Assembly: GCA_021413665.1 (NCBI GenBank)
Contig: JAIOPW010000449.1
Coordinates: 1-5,433, forward strand
Direction of reading: 5' to 3'
Source of the DNA: Rhodocyclales bacterium
Lineage (GTDB): Bacteria; Pseudomonadota; Gammaproteobacteria; Burkholderiales; Rhodocyclaceae
DNA: 5,433 nt
How positions within the stretch are numbered: position 1 is the first letter of the stretch; each line of letters begins with the position of its first letter. Both the position numbers and the translations under genes were made by a program. Shown here piece after piece: positions 4,539 to 5,433 of the stretch. The notes under the pieces are model-generated. The model was not told where the DNA came from. It saw nothing but the letters and a program-made list of their open reading frames with translations, and did no database searches.

Positions 4539-5433
4539 TCAGACGGGGTGTGTGTTCCGCGGCGGCGAGATGAAGGCCAGCGGGTCATGCGCCAGGCGCT
4601 TGAGCAGCAACACGCCCAGCCGCGGGATCTGCGCCGGGCCGACGCGGCGCGACTGCATGGCGACGTATAGTGCCAGTGCGAAGCTCACCGCGAGGTTGAC
4701 CAACGCGATGGCGATGACGCCGGCGATGGCCCATGGCAGCGCGTCGGCGATCGCACGCGGCCCCAGCGTGGCCAGGGCAGTGCCCAGGTTGGCGCTGGAA
4801 AAGGCGACGTGGCGGATATCCACCGGAAGCCCGGTCAGGTTGCCGAGTACGCCGACCAGGCCAAGGTACATGCCGAAGAACAGGTTTCCCAGTATGGCTC
4901 CGTAGTGCGCGTCGAGGGAATTGCCCAGGCGTGCCGCCTGTTCCTGCCCCAGCCAGGCCAGTCGCGGCGCGACGGCGATGCGCGGTCCCAACTGGTGGTA
5001 GCGCGCCTGATTGTCGAAGTAGCCGGAGACCAGGCCGGAGAGGAACAGGCCGACACCGGCGACGGCGGCGAAGAACAGCGCGCCGCTGGCCAGCGGGTGA
5101 ACCTCGTGCAGCATGTGGTGTAGTTTTTCGGCGGGCGCCGGGCCGTGGCCGAACGCGTACGGCCATAGCGCGGCGATCATGGCCGCCACCGGCAGGGCCA
5201 GGCCGACATTGCCGAGCACGGCGACGAACTGGGTGCGCGCCACGTTCTGGGCAAAGTCGCCGAGCCGTTCCAGTTCCTTCGGCCGCGAGTCTTCCAGCGT
5301 CGCCGCGATCGAGGCGGCGGTCATCGCCGGTTGCTTGGTCGCCACCGTGAAGCCGAGCAGGTGGATCAGGACGAAGCCGATGCCGTAGTTGAGGCCGAAG
5401 GCAACGCCCTCGGTCAGCGGCGGCAGGTGCAGC
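4539..5433 (-). CDS. Gcr/'SpecificRecomb' family membrane protein, C-terminal part (runs off right edge)
   Basis: About 297 C-terminal residues are visible, and the frame stays open through the right edge. The GTG near 5345 is therefore internal, not a start: the residues before it (NYGIGFVLIHLLGFT) continue smoothly into VATKQPAMTAASIA, a stretch I associate with the Gcr family, labelled 'site-specific recombinase' after a Neisseria gene. The visible part has about five hydrophobic spans: near 5400-5345; LGNVGLALPVAAMIAALW; ALFFAAVAGVGLFLSGLVSG; ILGNLFFGMYLGLVGVLGN; and WAIAGVIAIALVNLAVSFAL close to the C-terminus. It is thus a polytopic inner-membrane protein with a short polar tail. No tyrosine- or serine-recombinase catalytic pattern is visible here. 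Family members are, from memory, roughly 650-700 residues, so more than half lies outside the window. The true function is unknown. Confidence 0.82.
   Translation of the reverse strand, partial: LHLPPLTEGVAFGLNYGIGFVLIHLLGFTVATKQPAMTAASIAATLEDSRPKELERLGDFAQNVARTQFVAVLGNVGLALPVAAMIAALWPYAFGHGPAPAEKLHHMLHEVHPLASGALFFAAVAGVGLFLSGLVSGYFDNQARYHQLGPRIAVAPRLAWLGQEQAARLGNSLDAHYGAILGNLFFGMYLGLVGVLGNLTGLPVDIRHVAFSSANLGTALATLGPRAIADALPWAIAGVIAIALVNLAVSFALALYVAMQSRRVGPAQIPRLGVLLLKRLAHDPLAFISPPRNTHPV

Noticed and set aside
1..5433. CRISPR array, tRNA, rRNA, insertion sequence or integration site
   Set aside because: I found no spaced direct repeats, no cloverleaf-like or rRNA-like segment, no transposase or integrase gene and no flanking duplications.

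Overview
The window looks like chromosomal DNA from a high-GC betaproteobacterium, perhaps a Rhodocyclales-like lineage. This rests on recognised families and base composition (a LemA-type lipoprotein, a short 12-helix-class AmpG, a GcvA-like LysR beside a DUF2917 gene, and a Gcr/'SpecificRecomb' membrane protein), not on a marker gene. I see no tRNA, rRNA, CRISPR array, insertion sequence or phage gene. It reads as ordinary housekeeping and accessory chromosome with several small, poorly known genes.

Layout. Positions 1-113 (-) hold the start of a LemA-like lipoprotein gene that runs off the left edge. Positions 114-431 form a spacer with a candidate lemA promoter, a 12-bp-stem inverted repeat and what may be a decayed short gene, whose second frame ends in a TGATG overlap with the next start. 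Positions 432-1694 (+) encode an AmpG-type muropeptide permease. Its stop codon lies inside a perfect 18-bp palindrome. Positions 1826-2029 (+) encode a 67-residue acidic protein I do not recognise, and 2090-2554 (+) a hotdog-fold acyl-CoA thioesterase. A long perfect inverted repeat (2558-2609) separates the thioesterase from a convergent DUF2917 gene (2633-2980, -). That gene is divergent from a LysR regulator (3075-4007, +) across a 94-bp shared control region. Positions 4062-4535 (+) encode a secreted ten-cysteine protein of unknown function. It ends 3 bp from the end of a convergent gene (4539 to the right edge, -) of the family named 'site-specific recombinase' (gcr), which here is plainly a multi-pass membrane protein.

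How the genes relate. Only two functional links can be argued. LysR and DUF2917 are divergent and share a control region, so LysR probably regulates the pair. LemA and AmpG are both envelope-related but divergently arranged, which is weak evidence. The rest look like separate transcription units. No coherent new multi-gene system is evident. The most worthwhile leads are the ten-cysteine secreted protein, the 67-aa acidic protein with its upstream palindrome, the possible broken gene before ampG, and the doubtful 'recombinase' label.
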